Of a stretch of DNA of 64,000 bases, positions 35,791 to 44,752 are shown piece after piece. The number at the start of each line of letters is the position of its first letter. The stretch's first letter is position 1. Under the pieces are notes generated by a model, which had not been told where the DNA came from, ran no database searches, and saw nothing but the letters and a program-made list of their open reading frames with translations. The translations under genes and the position numbers were made by a program. This DNA comes from Bacteroidales bacterium UBA1680 (GTDB lineage Bacteria; Bacteroidota; Bacteroidia; Bacteroidales; UBA932): positions 1 to 64,000 of the forward strand of contig DCKG01000029.1 in the NCBI GenBank assembly GCA_002320605.1, in the 5' to 3' direction.

Positions 35791-37011
35791 TTATTCGTAT
35801 CTCAGGGCTTCGATAGGGTCAAGGTTCGATGCCTTGCGGGCAGGGTACCAGCCAAAGAATATTCCGATGAAGGTGCAGACAGCGAAAGAGAGGATTATGC
35901 TCCATGGCTGTATGTGGATCGGGTAGGCGAGTAAGGCTTTCACTACGAACGAAGCCCCCACTCCGACTATAACCCCGATTATGCCGCCCATGACGCTCAG
36001 CAGAGTGGCCTCTATCAGGAATTGCGCCAATATATCCATGCCCCTCGCTCCGATACTCATCCTCAGTCCTATCTCTTTAGTCCTTTCCGTGACGGAGACA
36101 TACATTATGTTCATGATTCCTATGCCACCGACTATCAGGGATATCGCTGCGACTGCCGCCAGCAGCGTGGACATTAGATCACTGGTGCTCGTCATCATTG
36201 AGGCGAGCTCTTGCTGGGATCGGATCTCGAAATTATCACTGTCGCCGTCTTTTAGCTTATGGTTCTCCCTGAGGACTTTCGTGATTTGGTCGATGGCCTG
36301 ATCGGTATAGTCTTCGGAAAGCGCCGAGCAAGTGATTCCCTGCAGGTAAGTCACGGCCTGGATTCTTTTCATAACGGTAGTATATGGAGCTATGAGCAAG
36401 TCATCCTGGTCCATGCCCATGCTGTTATTGCCTTTGCTTTCCAGTACCCCCACGATTTTCAGGGGAATACTGCCGAAGCGTATTACCTTCCCGACGGGGT
36501 TCTCCCCATTCGTGAAAAGATTTTCAACGACGGTCTTTCCTATAAGGCAGACTTTCGCCGCCGTCTTGATGTCCTGCTCGGAGAATGTGTCTCCGTCCTC
36601 TACTTTGTAGTTCCTTATCTCCAGGTAGTCGAGGTTCACGCCGTAGACTGAGGTAGGTGTATTGTTCGAGCCGTAGACGCACTGGCCGGAGGCATTCACG
36701 GTCGGTGAAGCTAGGGAGACGTAGCTGCATTTCTCGACAATGTCTTCGAAATCCTTTACTTTCAGCGTCTGCATGTCGTCAGCGCTCAGCCTCACTCCGC
36801 CTCGTCTGTCCCCTCCAGGGGAAATCATTATCATGTTCGAGCCCATCTCGCTAATTTCTGCCTGGATGCTCCTCTTCGAACCCTGTCCGATAGCAAGCAT
36901 CGTGATTACGGATCCTACTCCGATGATGATTCCAAGCATCGTGAGGAATCCTCTGAATTTATTGTTGCTTAGCGCTTTCAGCGCTATCCTGAATAGATTT
37001 CCGAAATTCAT
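35791..37011 (-). CDS. MacB-type ABC transporter permease (FtsX domain)
   Basis: 406 residues: membrane helix at about 20-45, a large periplasmic MacB core domain (about 50-270), then three C-terminal helices forming an FtsX domain (GGIGIMNIMYVSVTERTKEIG followed by LRMSIGARG). Four helices and no ATPase domain, so ATP hydrolysis comes from the gene at 37015. Such transporters push substrates from the periplasm through a MacA-TolC conduit. It starts 3 bp after the ATPase gene. Confidence 0.94.
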   Translation of the reverse strand: MNFGNLFRIALKALSNNKFRGFLTMLGIIIGVGSVITMLAIGQGSKRSIQAEISEMGSNMIMISPGGDRRGGVRLSADDMQTLKVKDFEDIVEKCSYVSLASPTVNASGQCVYGSNNTPTSVYGVNLDYLEIRNYKVEDGDTFSEQDIKTAAKVCLIGKTVVENLFTNGENPVGKVIRFGSIPLKIVGVLESKGNNSMGMDQDDLLIAPYTTVMKRIQAVTYLQGITCSALSEDYTDQAIDQITKVLRENHKLKDGDSDNFEIRSQQELASMMTSTSDLMSTLLAAVAAISLIVGGIGIMNIMYVSVTERTKEIGLRMSIGARGMDILAQFLIEATLLSVMGGIIGVIVGVGASFVVKALLAYPIHIQPWSIILSFAVCTFIGIFFGWYPARKASNLDPIEALRYE

Positions 37012-37014
37012 GGC

Positions 37015-37755
37015 TTAGTCGTTTTCAACCGGGAGCCTGCTTAGGGCATCGGCAGCGTCCAGCACATTTTTGTTCGACTCATCGCTGATGACCTTTCCGT
37101 CCCGTAAAGTTATTGTCCTTGTGCTGTATTTCTCAAGGTCAGGATTGTGCGTCACGAAGATGATTGTCCTGCCTTCAGCATGCAGCTTCTGAAATAATAC
37201 GAGTATCTCGAAACTGGTTCTTGTGTCCAGATTTCCGGTTGCCTCGTCTGCGAGTATCATTGCCGGATCGTTCACGAGCGCCCTTGCGATGGCGACTCTC
37301 TGCATCTGCCCTCCAGACATCTGGTTGCTTTTGTGTTCCAGCCTGTCGCCAAGCCCTACGGCCTTCAAGGCTTCGACCGAACGGGCATATCGTTGGTCTC
37401 GCGTGTATTTATTGTTGTACATCAGAGGCAACTCCACGTTCTCGATGGCAGTGGTCTTCGGGAGCAGATTGTAGTTTTGGAACACGAAGCCGATTTTCCT
37501 GTTCCTCAGGATAGCCCTCTGGTTCTTGTCCATGTCCCTTACGGAGACGCCGTCCAGGAAATAATCTCCTTGCGAAGCCGTGTCCAGGCATCCAAGTATG
37601 TTCAAGAGAGTGGATTTCCCAGATCCGGATTTCCCCATGATGGTCACGAATTCTCCTTCTCCCACCGTGAAAGAGACACCCCTGAGGGCATGAACGATCT
37701 CGTCCCCAACTATGAAGTCTCGCTTTATCCCGTCAAGTTTTATTATCTCTCTCAT
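37015..37755 (-). CDS. MacB/LolD-type ABC transporter ATP-binding protein
   Basis: 246 residues. Walker A GKSGSGKSTLLN, Q-loop FVFQNYNLLP, signature MSGGQMQRVAIARAL, Walker B AMILADEATGNLD and switch His in IIFVTHNPD are all present. The usual DEPTGNLD is DEATGNLD, a mild change. It powers the permease encoded 3 bp downstream. The initiation context is GAATATG, shared with neighbours in this block. Confidence 0.95.
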   Translation of the reverse strand: MREIIKLDGIKRDFIVGDEIVHALRGVSFTVGEGEFVTIMGKSGSGKSTLLNILGCLDTASQGDYFLDGVSVRDMDKNQRAILRNRKIGFVFQNYNLLPKTTAIENVELPLMYNNKYTRDQRYARSVEALKAVGLGDRLEHKSNQMSGGQMQRVAIARALVNDPAMILADEATGNLDTRTSFEILVLFQKLHAEGRTIIFVTHNPDLEKYSTRTITLRDGKVISDESNKNVLDAADALSRLPVEND

Positions 37756-37760
37756 ATTCT

Positions 37761-38972
37761 TTATTTTTTAGTGCTGTCTTTCTGATTGTTGCCGTTTCCC
37801 CTAGGGCCCGGGGCAAATGGGCTTCTTTCGGTAGTCGCTGTCTTTTTAGCTGTTTCAGCGGCAGAGAGACCTGCTACGACGACCTCGCCTTCTTCAAGAC
37901 CGCTCGTGATTGAAGTCCTGTCTCCGCTGGACGGCCCTGTGACGACTGTCCTAGGGGAAATCTCATTCCCGTTCAGTACCCATAAGGTCCTGGTCGTGTC
38001 GCTTGCCTGGACGGCGCTGCCTCCCACTTTGACATCCAGCTCTTTCAGGATTTCTTCGTCCGGCGTGAAGCGCAGAGCCTTGGTGGCAACGGAAAGCACT
38101 CCGTCTTCCTCTAGAGTGTAAATCGTGACGTTAGCCGTAAGCCCAGGTTTGAGTTTAAGGTCTGGATTCTTGGCATCTATCACGACCTCGTATGTCGTCA
38201 CGCTCGTGCTTGTCGTGGCTTCGAGCCTGACTTGCTGCACGGTTCCGTTGAATACATCGTCAGGGTAAGCATCAACTGTGAAAGAGACCCTCTGACCTAC
38301 GCTCACCTGTCCGATGTCGGCCTCGTCCACATCGGCGATCACCTGCATGTCGGTGAGGTCCTGCGCTATAGTGAACAGGGTAGGGGTTTCGAAGCCTGCT
38401 GCAACTGTCTGGCCTTCCTCGACAGCCCTGCTGATGACCACTCCGTCGATAGGGGAAGTGATGGTCGTGTAACTTAGGTTCCTGACGGCTTTATCGTAAG
38501 AGGCCTGAGCCTGAATCAAGGCGTTTTTTGCGCTCTCGTATTGATAAAGCGCTTCGTCATATTCAGAATCGCTGACCAGTTCTTTGTCATGCAGCGTCTT
38601 TATCCTATTGTATTCTTTTGTCCTGTAGTCGCTCTCTGTCTTCGCCGACCCAAGGGTCGCTGTCGCGGATTTCAGCTCTGCCTGAAGGGTGACTTTATCC
38701 ATTTCTGCAATGACTTGTCCAGCCTTCACCACGTCATTGTAGTCGGCATAAAGCTTGTCGATTATTCCTGACACCTGGGTACCGACTTCCACTTCTGTCA
38801 CGGGTTCTACCGTGCCAGTCGCAGTGACTGAAGATGATATGTCTATCTTCTTTACCGTGTCGGTCTCCAGGGACACAGAATCTTTTGCCGTCGGGCGGAA
38901 TGCAAGCCAGAGAAGTGCTGCCAGTGCAACTGCCCCTATTACTATCCAAGTGATTTTAGTGCTCTTTTTCAT
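37761..38972 (-). CDS. MacA-type periplasmic adaptor (membrane fusion protein)
   Basis: 403 residues with an N-terminal membrane anchor (WIVIGAVALAALLWLAF). A split lipoyl/biotinyl hairpin domain (VEVGTQVSGIIDKLYADYN ... ITSPIDGVVISRAVEEGQ in two parts) flanks an alpha-helical coiled-coil hairpin (about 95-165). The beta-barrel domain is about 205-290, and the C-terminus is Ser/Thr/Lys-rich. It bridges the inner-membrane ABC pump to the TolC protein encoded 13 bp upstream in transcription order. Confidence 0.94.
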   Translation of the reverse strand: MKKSTKITWIVIGAVALAALLWLAFRPTAKDSVSLETDTVKKIDISSSVTATGTVEPVTEVEVGTQVSGIIDKLYADYNDVVKAGQVIAEMDKVTLQAELKSATATLGSAKTESDYRTKEYNRIKTLHDKELVSDSEYDEALYQYESAKNALIQAQASYDKAVRNLSYTTITSPIDGVVISRAVEEGQTVAAGFETPTLFTIAQDLTDMQVIADVDEADIGQVSVGQRVSFTVDAYPDDVFNGTVQQVRLEATTSTSVTTYEVVIDAKNPDLKLKPGLTANVTIYTLEEDGVLSVATKALRFTPDEEILKELDVKVGGSAVQASDTTRTLWVLNGNEISPRTVVTGPSSGDRTSITSGLEEGEVVVAGLSAAETAKKTATTERSPFAPGPRGNGNNQKDSTKK

Positions 38973-38984
38973 ATTCTTTATTAT

Positions 38985-40388
38985 TTATTTGTTGTCTATA
39001 TCGTATTTCCCTTGGTAAATGTCCAGCAGCGAGAGATTCATCAGAGTCATGTATTTGCTCTGCAGGACTTGCTGCTTGGCGGAAGTCATGGAGTTCTCGG
39101 CTGTGATGAGCTCGACAGTGTTCTTTTTCCCGACTTGGAATGACTCGCTGGTGAGCTCATAGCTCTGTTGCGCATAAGATGCCTGCTCCTTTGCCGATAG
39201 GTACTGAGCCTGATAGGATACTGCGTTGAGGTAGGTGTCCTCTATTTCTTTCAGGAGCGCTTTCTCGGTGCTTTGCTGAGAGAGTACCGCATTGTCGGCA
39301 GCAATCTTCGCCTTGTTGACAGCCGTCTTCGTTTTTCTCCCTTGGAATATAGGGATGGAAAGCGTCAGGCCGAGGCTTTCGTTCATGTTGTTCTTTATCT
39401 GTTCTGCCATGGATGTGCCTGCCCCGGACACGTTCGTGCTTCCGACAGCTGCATTAGCGGACAGGGTAGGGGAATATCCGCTCTTCGCCTGCTTGATGCT
39501 CAGGTTGGCTGCATCCACGTTCAGCATTGCCTGCTTAACTTCCGGCATTGCTTCCATCGCATTCGAGAATACTTCCTGTTTGGCAGGCAGGAGCGCCAGC
39601 ACATCGATCTCCTCCGTCCCCGGCTCCGAGACATCGATCTCGTCGTTTATTCCGAGCTCGAGAAGTTGCTTGAGCTGGAGCTTGTAATTGTCCAGGCTAG
39701 TCTTAGCCGTGACTACCTGATAAGAGTCGCTGGCATACTGGCTTTCCAGCTGCGCCACATCCACCTTGCTCAGTTCTCCGGCCTCTTTTAGCTCCTTCGC
39801 CCTGTCCAGGCTGGCTTTGGCGGACTCTGCTGTGCTTTGTGCCACCGAGATTGCCTCTTTTGCATAGAGGCATTGCATGTAGGCCTGAATTATCGATATG
39901 ACTAAATCTTTCTTGCTTGTCTCTATCGACAGGGAGTCGATGCTGTTCTGAAGCTTGCTCTGCTTTATTGCCGTGCGAAGGCTGCTTCCGCTGAACAGTG
40001 TGACGTTGGCCCCGAGATTATAGTTGCCAGTGTAGCTGTTCTTCGACGTGCTGTAAACCTGCGAGCCGACGACGGTATTCTGATTTTCGGTGAACGGCCT
40101 GTTCGTCACTCCCTGGGTGGTTGAAAAGCTCAGGGTAGGGAAAAGAGCTGCTTTCGCCTGCTGCGTGTCTTCCAGGCCTGAGAGGTAGTTATTCACGTTC
40201 TGTTTCAAGGTTATGTTGTTCTTTAGCGCATAATTTATGCACTCGTCCAGCGTCCACATGCTGTCTGCATCCGCGACTAGCGTGGCTCCGGTGGCTGAAC
40301 GCACGAATTGAGCGCTTGCAGTCGGGCAAGCGAAGGATGCCAGGCATGCAAGCGCAGAGATAAATGAATTAATGACGCATCTTTTCAT
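38985..40388 (-). CDS. TolC-family outer-membrane efflux protein
   Basis: 467 residues with a signal peptide (about 1-26, ending PTASA). Two structural repeats of long amphipathic helices are typical of OEP proteins: WTLDECINYALKNNITLKQN, ALFPTLSFSTTQG and SLGLTLSIPIFQGRKT. It forms the outer-membrane trimeric duct of the pump and is the first gene of the six-gene minus-strand operon. The upstream region 40389-40503 has two inverted repeats (40428-40443 and 40455-40479). Confidence 0.94.
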   Translation of the reverse strand: MKRCVINSFISALACLASFACPTASAQFVRSATGATLVADADSMWTLDECINYALKNNITLKQNVNNYLSGLEDTQQAKAALFPTLSFSTTQGVTNRPFTENQNTVVGSQVYSTSKNSYTGNYNLGANVTLFSGSSLRTAIKQSKLQNSIDSLSIETSKKDLVISIIQAYMQCLYAKEAISVAQSTAESAKASLDRAKELKEAGELSKVDVAQLESQYASDSYQVVTAKTSLDNYKLQLKQLLELGINDEIDVSEPGTEEIDVLALLPAKQEVFSNAMEAMPEVKQAMLNVDAANLSIKQAKSGYSPTLSANAAVGSTNVSGAGTSMAEQIKNNMNESLGLTLSIPIFQGRKTKTAVNKAKIAADNAVLSQQSTEKALLKEIEDTYLNAVSYQAQYLSAKEQASYAQQSYELTSESFQVGKKNTVELITAENSMTSAKQQVLQSKYMTLMNLSLLDIYQGKYDIDNK

Positions 40389-40427
40389 ATTCGTACCCTT
40401 TTTGGTTTTTCTGGCACGAATATACTT

Positions 40428-40443
40428 AGCCGTCCGAACGGCT
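40428..40443. repeat. Small palindrome upstream of tolC
   Basis: AGCCGT (40428-40433), CCGA, ACGGCT (40438-40443). It lies 40 bp upstream of the efflux operon's first start codon and could be an operator or part of the leader. Confidence 0.35.
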
Positions 40444-40454
40444 TTATGCGAAAA

Positions 40455-40479
40455 TCGACCAAACCCGAGATTTGGTCGA
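40455..40479 (-). terminator. Hairpin after the TonB receptor/repeat-protein pair
   Basis: TCGACCAAA (40455-40463) and TTTGGTCGA (40471-40479) are perfect 9-base arms with a 7-base loop. On the minus strand it is followed by ATTTT. It would end transcripts from the gene at 40504 before the tolC operon. Confidence 0.6.
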
Positions 40480-40503
40480 CGAATTCCGTTGTTTGGAGAT
40501 GCC

Positions 40504-41034
40504 TCAATATGCTTTCTTCATTCCTTCCTGGAATTTTTCATATAGAAATTTCGTCAAGCTATTGTCAGGCTTCAGCTTCAGGGCCTTCTCGTAGTTTTCG
40601 ATTACATTCAGGTAGTAGCGTTGCCCATTTGTCGCAGGGTCTTGCACTATCCTGACCATGTACAGATAACCTCGCAGGGTGCATACATCGGACATGTCTG
40701 CATTCTGCATCTTCTCCATCCTGCCTATCTGCTGCTGAGCTTCCTTCAAGAAGCTTTCTGCCTGTGCGGCGTGGGGATTCATCACTGAGTAATTCAGGCA
40801 TTGCAATCCAATTTGGTACTTTGCCTGGAGGCTGTCAGGAAACATTGCGTCTATCCTTTTCAGCTTGGCGATGCAATTCGCATAGGACTCGGGTGAATCC
40901 TGCTGGATTGCGGATACAGATTCTGCGATTAGTGAGTCCAGGCTTGGTTCCTGGGCAAGAATGTTGCAACTGGCAGCCATCACGAAGATTGCAGCGATAG
41001 CAAGTGCGTAGCACTTAAAAATTTGAGATGTCAT
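40504..41034 (-). CDS. Small secreted TPR-like helical protein
   Basis: 176 residues with a signal peptide (about 1-27, FVMAASCNILAQ; the Cys could also be a lipobox). The mature part is all helical with two TPR-like repeats (YQIGLQCLNYSVMNPHAA, and YYLNVIENYEKALKLKPDN near the C-terminus). Its start overlaps the end of the TonB-receptor gene by 20 bp, so the two are translationally coupled. It probably interacts with that receptor or its cargo at the periplasmic side; no family with known function recognised. Confidence 0.8.
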   Translation of the reverse strand: MTSQIFKCYALAIAAIFVMAASCNILAQEPSLDSLIAESVSAIQQDSPESYANCIAKLKRIDAMFPDSLQAKYQIGLQCLNYSVMNPHAAQAESFLKEAQQQIGRMEKMQNADMSDVCTLRGYLYMVRIVQDPATNGQRYYLNVIENYEKALKLKPDNSLTKFLYEKFQEGMKKAY

Positions 41035-43072
41035 AAGCTTTCGTATTTTTTAAAGAAATGAATATGCCGACGTATAATGTCCGGTCGCGAGAAGCCGTTA
41101 TGGCCGTTCCGTCGTCTTCATAGCGGAATATGTTCTTGCGTCCTAGAATGTTGTTCAAAGAAGCGTACAATATGATTTTGGGATTAATGAGCCATGTGAG
41201 AGAACCATCGAGACTGTTGTAGCCGGGTGTCTTTCCTGCAAGGCATTCCCTGCCGCTGGCATAGGATTCCGTAATGCCGAAAATCAGTTTGCCATAGGGA
41301 TATTTTGCCGAGAGGCGGAGATTGTGCTGCGAAGCGAAATCCGGAGTCCGGGCTTCCGCATAGTCGAGCCAGAGTCTCTCCGAGTCATTGAATGAATATG
41401 ACGCAGTGACGGTGAGATTCTCCAGCAGAGAAGCATCCTGGATGAAAAAATCCACTCCTTTGCTCACGCCATGGCCGTCGCCCGTATATATTCCTTCAGA
41501 CAACAGGGGAAGGCTAAGGTATTTCTTGTAGTACGGTTCTATGCGCAAGATTGTCTTCGGCGTATTGTACTGAAGGCTTAGTATTGCATGGTCGGCGACA
41601 TTCTGTCCTATCTTCTTCTGGCTCCTGACGATGTAGTCGTCTTCGGCAGCTTGGCTGTATCTTCCATATGCCGCAGACATCTGGAATCGATTCCCTGGCA
41701 CGAAGCTCAATGTTGCCCTGGGCATGAACTCCCAGCAGTGATTATATGTCAGTTGTTCAGCTCTGGCGGAAACGCTCAGGAAAAAATGAGTCATCACTCG
41801 CCATAAGACATCGGCATGGATCCCTGGCAGGCTGTAATCCAGTTCATAATGCTGGCTGCCATAGCTTTTGCGGCTGTCCCTGACGTAATTTTCTGCCCCT
41901 GCCGTGAATTTCAGTACGGATGAGAACCTTTTGCTTAGTTCGGCTTTCAGGTGCACCTCGTTGCGGAAATTGTGAAAATGGTCTCCGGAGACGATGGCGT
42001 CATCGATGTTCTCCACGACTGAGGAATTGGCCATGCCGGCGAATAGCGTGAATGTCTCACTGAAATATTTCCTGTACGTCGCATTGGCGTACACGTTGTG
42101 TTCGATGAGAGAAAGCCTCCTGTCATCTAACCTCTGCCCGACAGAAGTAAGGTCGTATCCGATGTATGTCTTGAATATGTCGGACCGTGAAAATTCGGCC
42201 TTGTATTGCGCCTCTCCAGAGACTTTCCGGTATGGCCTGGTCCAGTCGAGCCTGTCGGGAAAAATCTCGTTGTAGAGGCCGAGGTCGGTGTATTCGGCAT
42301 TGAAGGAAAGGCTGCTCTTGTCGAATGCCTTTGTCCCGCCGGCATTCCAGTTCAACAAGGAGGCGCTAACCCCAAGCTTGTCCCCGGGCGATACGTCTGT
42401 GGTCTCCATCGGCAGCACGGAAGACAATGCCTGTCCGTATTCTCCGTTGTATCCGCCGAGGGAAAAGCTCATCCCTTTGAAGAGGAACGGGGAAAAACGT
42501 CCGCGCGAGGCATTGTTCTCCGTGTTCGTGCCGTAAGGCACTAGGACGTGCATGCCATTGATGAAAGTCTGGCATTCTTCGCTGGAGCCGCCTCTGACGT
42601 ACAGTTTTCCATCTTCACCTACTTTCTGTGTGCCGGGGAGCGTTTGCAGCGCCGCCACGAGATCTCCGCATGAGTTGCCGCTCAGCACTACATCCAGGGC
42701 ATCCATCGTCTTGAATTGATAGCTTTTCCCCATGCTGTAGGTACTTGCCGTGACTACGACATCGTCGATGGTGGCGGCTTGTTCGTGCAAGGTGATTCTT
42801 ATTCCCCGAAGTTTATCCAGCTCGGATTTACGAGCATATTCTTCATATCCTAATAGCGAAGCGCATAATGTGACCACTCCGGTTTTCTTCGTCGTGAACG
42901 AGAAATACCCCAGAGAATCGGTGATGCAGCCATCGACCGTGCCTAATACGTAGACATTCACGCCGATCAGCGGCTCTCTGCCATCCGTGACAGTGCCTGA
43001 TATTTTGTTCTGGCAAAAGACATTTCCTGAAATTGTCAGGATGAACAATGATGCCAATAGAAATCTTTTCAT
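41015..43072 (-). CDS. TonB-dependent receptor with carboxypeptidase-like N-terminal domain
   Basis: 685 residues. Signal peptide (1-20), carboxypeptidase-D-like domain (about 23-105; ISGTVTDGREPLIGVNVYV), plug (about 110-220; DDVVVTASTYS, LPGTQKVGEDGKLYVRGG) and a beta barrel to the C-terminus. It is much shorter than SusC proteins (about 1000) and has no SusD partner, so it is more like small-ligand receptors for siderophores, vitamins or peptides. It is paired with the small helical protein at 40504, and a membrane LytTR regulator lies just upstream at 43203. Ligand unknown. Confidence 0.9.
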   Translation of the reverse strand: MKRFLLASLFILTISGNVFCQNKISGTVTDGREPLIGVNVYVLGTVDGCITDSLGYFSFTTKKTGVVTLCASLLGYEEYARKSELDKLRGIRITLHEQAATIDDVVVTASTYSMGKSYQFKTMDALDVVLSGNSCGDLVAALQTLPGTQKVGEDGKLYVRGGSSEECQTFINGMHVLVPYGTNTENNASRGRFSPFLFKGMSFSLGGYNGEYGQALSSVLPMETTDVSPGDKLGVSASLLNWNAGGTKAFDKSSLSFNAEYTDLGLYNEIFPDRLDWTRPYRKVSGEAQYKAEFSRSDIFKTYIGYDLTSVGQRLDDRRLSLIEHNVYANATYRKYFSETFTLFAGMANSSVVENIDDAIVSGDHFHNFRNEVHLKAELSKRFSSVLKFTAGAENYVRDSRKSYGSQHYELDYSLPGIHADVLWRVMTHFFLSVSARAEQLTYNHCWEFMPRATLSFVPGNRFQMSAAYGRYSQAAEDDYIVRSQKKIGQNVADHAILSLQYNTPKTILRIEPYYKKYLSLPLLSEGIYTGDGHGVSKGVDFFIQDASLLENLTVTASYSFNDSERLWLDYAEARTPDFASQHNLRLSAKYPYGKLIFGITESYASGRECLAGKTPGYNSLDGSLTWLINPKIILYASLNNILGRKNIFRYEDDGTAITASRDRTLYVGIFISLKNTKAYDISNF

Positions 43073-43202
43073 TTTCCATGCGTTTTTCCTTGAGCGAAGA
43101 TGGACAAGAAAAAACTGACGGCAAATTATTCGTGCCGTACAGCTAGGAAGACGGACAGAAAACGTTCGCCGCTGACGAATCGCTAAAGAAAAAGACGAGT
43201 GT

Positions 43203-44042
43203 CTAGGCTATGAAAGACCGGAGCTTTGGCACGTACGAGCGAGACACTGGGACAATGGCCATGTCATCGCCCATGGTCAGGAAATAACCGTTGGAGTTGC
43301 CTTTGGCCTTCGTTATGTTGTTCATGTTTACGATGAAAGAACGATGGGTCTGGAAAATGTTATCATAGTCCTTTAGCTCTTTCAAGACCGCAGCAAGGGT
43401 GGTGTGGACTTCTTCCCTCTGCATTTCCCCATTCTCGATGTAGTACACCGCGACATCGTTCTTCTGTGCCTCTATGTAGAGCAGGTCGTTGACGAAAATG
43501 GTCAGGTCGCTCCCTCTAAGACGGGTATCGCTGATCGTAATCTTAACATTTACTTGCTCTTCCGTCGTCTTTTCGAGCATGGAATCCAGACTGTCTCTGA
43601 GGTACCGCTGGTATCTCAGGGTTACAGAGACTGAGGATATTATCGCCCCTATGATCAGCGTCCAATATATGAATTGAAATAATATCCCAGATGAGTCGGC
43701 TGAGAGAGGATAATGGAAAAGAAAGGATGCTAGAAAAAAGTTCGCTATGCCCATGCACAGGATCATGGCAAGAATATCCGTTATCTCGTGCCAAATCTTC
43801 CATTGGCGCACATGTTTATGCAACGGGATGGAAACGCAGAAATTGAATGCTATGCAGCACAGGAATGCCACAACGGCGAACAATGCCGACGCAAGTATCT
43901 TGTTCCCGGAATAATAGCTGAACCCGAACGGCTGAAGGAAATACAGTATCAGGAACACGATGCCGCAATAGAATGCGCAGTCGCCTATCCAGTGCTTGCT
44001 GTCAGGGAAGGGATACTTCTTTGAAAGAAAAGACTTCATCAT
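43203..44042 (-). CDS. Membrane-anchored LytTR DNA-binding regulator
   Basis: 279 residues. Four membrane helices (about 20-150) occupy the place of a receiver domain. A LytTR domain (about 165-275) follows: DLLYIEAQKNDVAVYYI, HRSFIVNMNNI and VPVSRSYVPK. Having no phospho-acceptor, it must respond through its membrane part. It starts 6 bp after the ubiE stop, so it is co-transcribed with menA and ubiE. It also lies 130 bp upstream of the TonB receptor, which it may control. Confidence 0.88.
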   Translation of the reverse strand: MMKSFLSKKYPFPDSKHWIGDCAFYCGIVFLILYFLQPFGFSYYSGNKILASALFAVVAFLCCIAFNFCVSIPLHKHVRQWKIWHEITDILAMILCMGIANFFLASFLFHYPLSADSSGILFQFIYWTLIIGAIISSVSVTLRYQRYLRDSLDSMLEKTTEEQVNVKITISDTRLRGSDLTIFVNDLLYIEAQKNDVAVYYIENGEMQREEVHTTLAAVLKELKDYDNIFQTHRSFIVNMNNITKAKGNSNGYFLTMGDDMAIVPVSRSYVPKLRSFIA

Positions 44043-44048
44043 ATTCGT

Positions 44049-44747
44049 TCATTTCTCGCCGACGTACATGCGGCATATTCCTGCAGAGAGAGCCCTGTGG
44101 CTGACATTCCTGAAGCCAGCCGCCGTCATCATATTCATGAATTCCGTCTTTTTGGGGAAATGCACCACCGATGCCGGAAGATAGTTGTAAGCAGCCTTGT
44201 CACCGGATATCCTCCCGCCTATGCGAGGCAGCAGATGCAGGAAATACAGGTTGAAGAGCCACTTCATGAATCTGTTCTCTGGCAGAGAGAGTTCCAGAAG
44301 CACCAGCCTGCCTCCTGGCCTCAGCACCCTAAGCATCTCTCGAAGCCCTTTGCCCTTGTCTTCGAAATTCCTTATGCCGAAGGCAATCGTGACTCTGTCG
44401 AACGTGCAATCTGGGAATCGCAAGTTTTCGCCGTCTCCGGTTTCGATGGTAATCTTATCGGAAAGGCTCAGGGAATCCACCTTCTCCCGCATTACGGCGA
44501 GCATGCCTTCGGAAATATCCGCTGCTGTGATGTGGCAGTCTTTGATTTTCTGTGCGATGGCGATGGAGAAGTCCCCGGTGCCGCAAGCCAAGTCTAATAT
44601 TTCCAGGTGGCCGAGGCCGCCTGTTATGCGCTTTATCGCCTTCCGGCGCCAGGATTTGTCTATGTTCAGCGACATTATGTGGTTCAGAGCATCGTAGTCA
44701 CCTGCGATGTGGTTGAACATTTCCTGGACCTTTTCTTTCTTCGGCAT
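44049..44747 (-). CDS. ubiE: Demethylmenaquinone methyltransferase
   Basis: SAM-dependent methyltransferase for the last step of menaquinone synthesis. From ATG 44747 (MPKKEKVQEMFNHIAGDYD) it has 232 residues, the normal family length; the longer frame to 44954 overlaps menA and is rejected. UbiE motifs: FNHIAGDYDALNHIMSL, LDLACGTGDFSIA (SAM), FDRVTIAFGIRNFEDK and VLLELSLPEN. It follows menA by 5 bp. Also called menG. Confidence 0.95.
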   Translation of the reverse strand: MPKKEKVQEMFNHIAGDYDALNHIMSLNIDKSWRRKAIKRITGGLGHLEILDLACGTGDFSIAIAQKIKDCHITAADISEGMLAVMREKVDSLSLSDKITIETGDGENLRFPDCTFDRVTIAFGIRNFEDKGKGLREMLRVLRPGGRLVLLELSLPENRFMKWLFNLYFLHLLPRIGGRISGDKAAYNYLPASVVHFPKKTEFMNMMTAAGFRNVSHRALSAGICRMYVGEK

Positions 44748-44752
44748 ATTCG

